Positions 23,217-24,815 of a stretch of DNA of 24,815 nt are shown here, in pieces. Position numbers and translations under genes: made by a program. Origin of the DNA: an uncultured Eubacterium sp. (GTDB taxonomy: Bacteria > Bacillota > Clostridia > Lachnospirales > Lachnospiraceae); contig CAKREC010000030.1 of NCBI GenBank assembly GCA_934316925.1, positions 1-24,815 on the forward strand, written 5' to 3'. Position 1 is the stretch's first letter. The number at the start of each line of letters is the position of its first letter. Under the pieces are notes generated by a model. It was not told the DNA's origin. It made no database searches and saw only the letters and a list, made by a program, of their open reading frames with translations.

Positions 23217-24059
23217 TCATTTCACCAGCGACAGCTTCCTCTTTTTGATCAGCACATAGTCCGCGATCGTCAGGACCATGATGGCGGCAAGCAGAAGTAC
23301 CACTGCCACCCTTCCATAACCTTTGCCATGCAGCGATAAGTCATTTAAACTCTGCGGAGCAAAGCGCATGACCTTCTCCGTCACTTTGCCCGGCCATACC
23401 CGCAGAAAGATCCAGCACACGGACCATACCGCCATAACACTCACTCCCACCCGGTTTTTACATACCCCGTTCAGCAGAAAGATGAACAGGCCATAGCACA
23501 CACCGGTCAGGAAAAAAGTAAGGGCACTCTGCAGCAGGGCTTCCGGCAGGGTATAATCCCGCAGGACAGCCGCCGGTACTGCAAACGAGACCGTATAACC
23601 GGCTTCATAAAATATGTTATCCACGATCGATCCCCACACTTTGCCCCAGCCGCGGAAGGTCAGATCCGGGATACACACCAGGATCGAAAACAGGATCTGT
23701 TCGACCACAAACACCAGGGACACCGCTGCCATCGACAAGAGCTGTCCCATCCCAAAGCATCCCAGTCCGCACCGCTGCAGCACCTGGTTCTGTCCTTTCT
23801 GTTTCATCGGCATGTCACTGAACAAAAGGATGAGGAAAAAGAACATGATGTTGCCATACCGCGCGTCTGCCAGATAAAACGGCAGGATCCCCGGCGACAG
23901 CGCCACCCCGTATTCCGCAGCAAACCGCCGGACGGGATCCGCCGAAAAACTCATCACGATAAACGATAAGACAGACAGCAGGACAAACTTTGAGGAAAGC
24001 ACGGTCAGTTTGGTTTCATACCGCGCCACGTTCCAGCTCTGCCGGATCTTCTTTTTCAT
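23217..24059 (-). CDS. ABC exporter membrane subunit (second permease)
   Basis: The 280-residue protein has about six hydrophobic segments, beginning near residue 22 and ending in IADYVLIKKRKLSLVK, a membrane helix with a basic tail. A segment near residue 87 (SDMPMKQKGQNQVLQRCG) resembles one in the neighbouring permease (QDYEENAVYMRIQRMG), so the two look like paralogues forming a heterodimer. Its start overlaps the end of the first permease by 4 bases (ATGA), a sign of coupled translation. No family name can be given beyond ABC-2-like. Confidence 0.75.
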   Translation of the reverse strand: MKKKIRQSWNVARYETKLTVLSSKFVLLSVLSFIVMSFSADPVRRFAAEYGVALSPGILPFYLADARYGNIMFFFLILLFSDMPMKQKGQNQVLQRCGLGCFGMGQLLSMAAVSLVFVVEQILFSILVCIPDLTFRGWGKVWGSIVDNIFYEAGYTVSFAVPAAVLRDYTLPEALLQSALTFFLTGVCYGLFIFLLNGVCKNRVGVSVMAVWSVCWIFLRVWPGKVTEKVMRFAPQSLNDLSLHGKGYGRVAVVLLLAAIMVLTIADYVLIKKRKLSLVK

Positions 24060-24815
24060 TCGCTCTCACCTCCAAAGATCCCCTGATTCCGGATCCGTAC
24101 ATAAAATAGAATGCTGACCGCCAGTACCAGGCAGATCTGCATTCCCGTCAGGATCAGGGTACCTGCTAAAGGAGATACTTTCAATATCTCCGAAATACTA
24201 GTTCCATCCGCAAATATGATCGACGGGCATATAAAAGCAGGGATACCGGGTATCCCGCTCAGGACATACTGGTTCATATACCACAGGATCACCGGCACAG
24301 CGATCACCACTTTCCGTTTCGGCACAAAGAAAGAGATCCCCAGGGTAACTACCCCGTAATAAAGATACTTATATCCCACCTGGAGGCATTTGACCACCAG
24401 ATATGCTGCCGTATGGCCTGCCGCCAGAAGTGACTCCATGGTATACGGCTCGGCATCACTCCCCCATGTCAGTACCGGCAGCCGGTATGTCACAGCTGTC
24501 AGGATGAGACACAATAGAAATGCCGCCACGCCGCAGACAAAAGCACTCACAACGGTCTGGAGCATCCTCGCTCCCACATACCCGGACTTTCCCATGCGCT
24601 GGATCCGCATATATACGGCATTTTCCTCATAATCCTGTGCATACAGTGTTGTCCCCGCCAGTGTCATGATACAGAGCGCAGCCACGGACAGCAGTCCGTC
24701 CCGCATGGTATAGTATTGCAGCACCGAACTCATCAGGTCGCCATTTGTGCGGTCCGACACAAACATCAGGGAAGAGGTCACATCCAGATACTCCAGCACC
24801 CCGCAGGTGAGGATC
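24056..24815 (-). CDS. ABC exporter membrane subunit (first permease), 5' end outside window
   Basis: The frame is open to the right edge, with codons continuing upstream of the GTG at 24799, so the start lies outside. The visible 252 residues contain about six hydrophobic segments and the sequence YAQDYEENAVYMRIQRMGKSGY, which resembles a loop of the second permease. The C-terminus ends FYVRIRNQGIFGGESE. It overlaps the second permease gene by 4 bases. With the ATPase it makes a complete ABC exporter set; the substrate is not known. Confidence 0.75.
   Translation of the reverse strand, partial: ILTCGVLEYLDVTSSLMFVSDRTNGDLMSSVLQYYTMRDGLLSVAALCIMTLAGTTLYAQDYEENAVYMRIQRMGKSGYVGARMLQTVVSAFVCGVAAFLLCLILTAVTYRLPVLTWGSDAEPYTMESLLAAGHTAAYLVVKCLQVGYKYLYYGVVTLGISFFVPKRKVVIAVPVILWYMNQYVLSGIPGIPAFICPSIIFADGTSISEILKVSPLAGTLILTGMQICLVLAVSILFYVRIRNQGIFGGESE

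Overview
The window looks like a chromosomal segment of a motile, anaerobic Lachnospiraceae-type Clostridium relative (Firmicutes). The evidence is strong GGAGG-type ribosome binding sites before nearly every gene, a B. subtilis-like mbl-flhO-flhP order, scattered chemotaxis and flagellar genes, a SCIFF ranthipeptide precursor with its radical SAM maturase, and a small cysteine/glycine-rich protein of a kind common in gut Clostridia. The genus cannot be fixed from the sequence. No tRNA, rRNA, CRISPR array, phage gene or insertion sequence was seen. Most genes lie on the minus strand; plus-strand units are the Cys/Gly-rich gene, the CheX-like/CheY pair and cvfB.

Layout. 1-414 (-) is the N-terminus of a glycoside hydrolase family 3 lipoprotein that runs off the left edge. 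586-831 (+) is a 15-cysteine small protein, closed by a bidirectional terminator shared with the aroC unit (-). 2249-3496 (+) encodes a CheX-like protein and a CheY response regulator. 3587-9782 (-) is a long unit secA-prfB-cheW-hom-membrane protein, in which prfB needs a +1 frameshift at an in-frame UAA. 9946-10473 (-) is hpf. A 330-base gene-free segment with repeats and a plus-strand promoter follows. Then come an SH3/NlpC-P60 cell-wall hydrolase (-), ridA (-) and cvfB (+). 13942-17375 (-) holds recD2-comFC-yvyF. 17480-20588 (-) holds mbl-flhO-flhP and a rod-binding protein, with a good promoter, an internal hairpin and a final terminator. 20683-22311 (-) is the SCIFF precursor and maturase. 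22473-24815 (-) is an ABC exporter operon of visibly higher GC, cut by the right edge.

How the genes connect. Housekeeping genes for secretion (secA), translation termination (prfB), ribosome hibernation (hpf), amino acid synthesis (aroC, hom) and repair (recD2) are interleaved with motility genes (cheW, cheX-like, cheY, flhO, flhP, flgJ-like, yvyF) and envelope genes (mbl, NlpC/P60). The points most worth a second look are the UAA at the prfB frameshift site, the gene-free repeat region at 10534-10855, the Cys/Gly-rich protein, and the SCIFF locus with its hairpin between the two genes.
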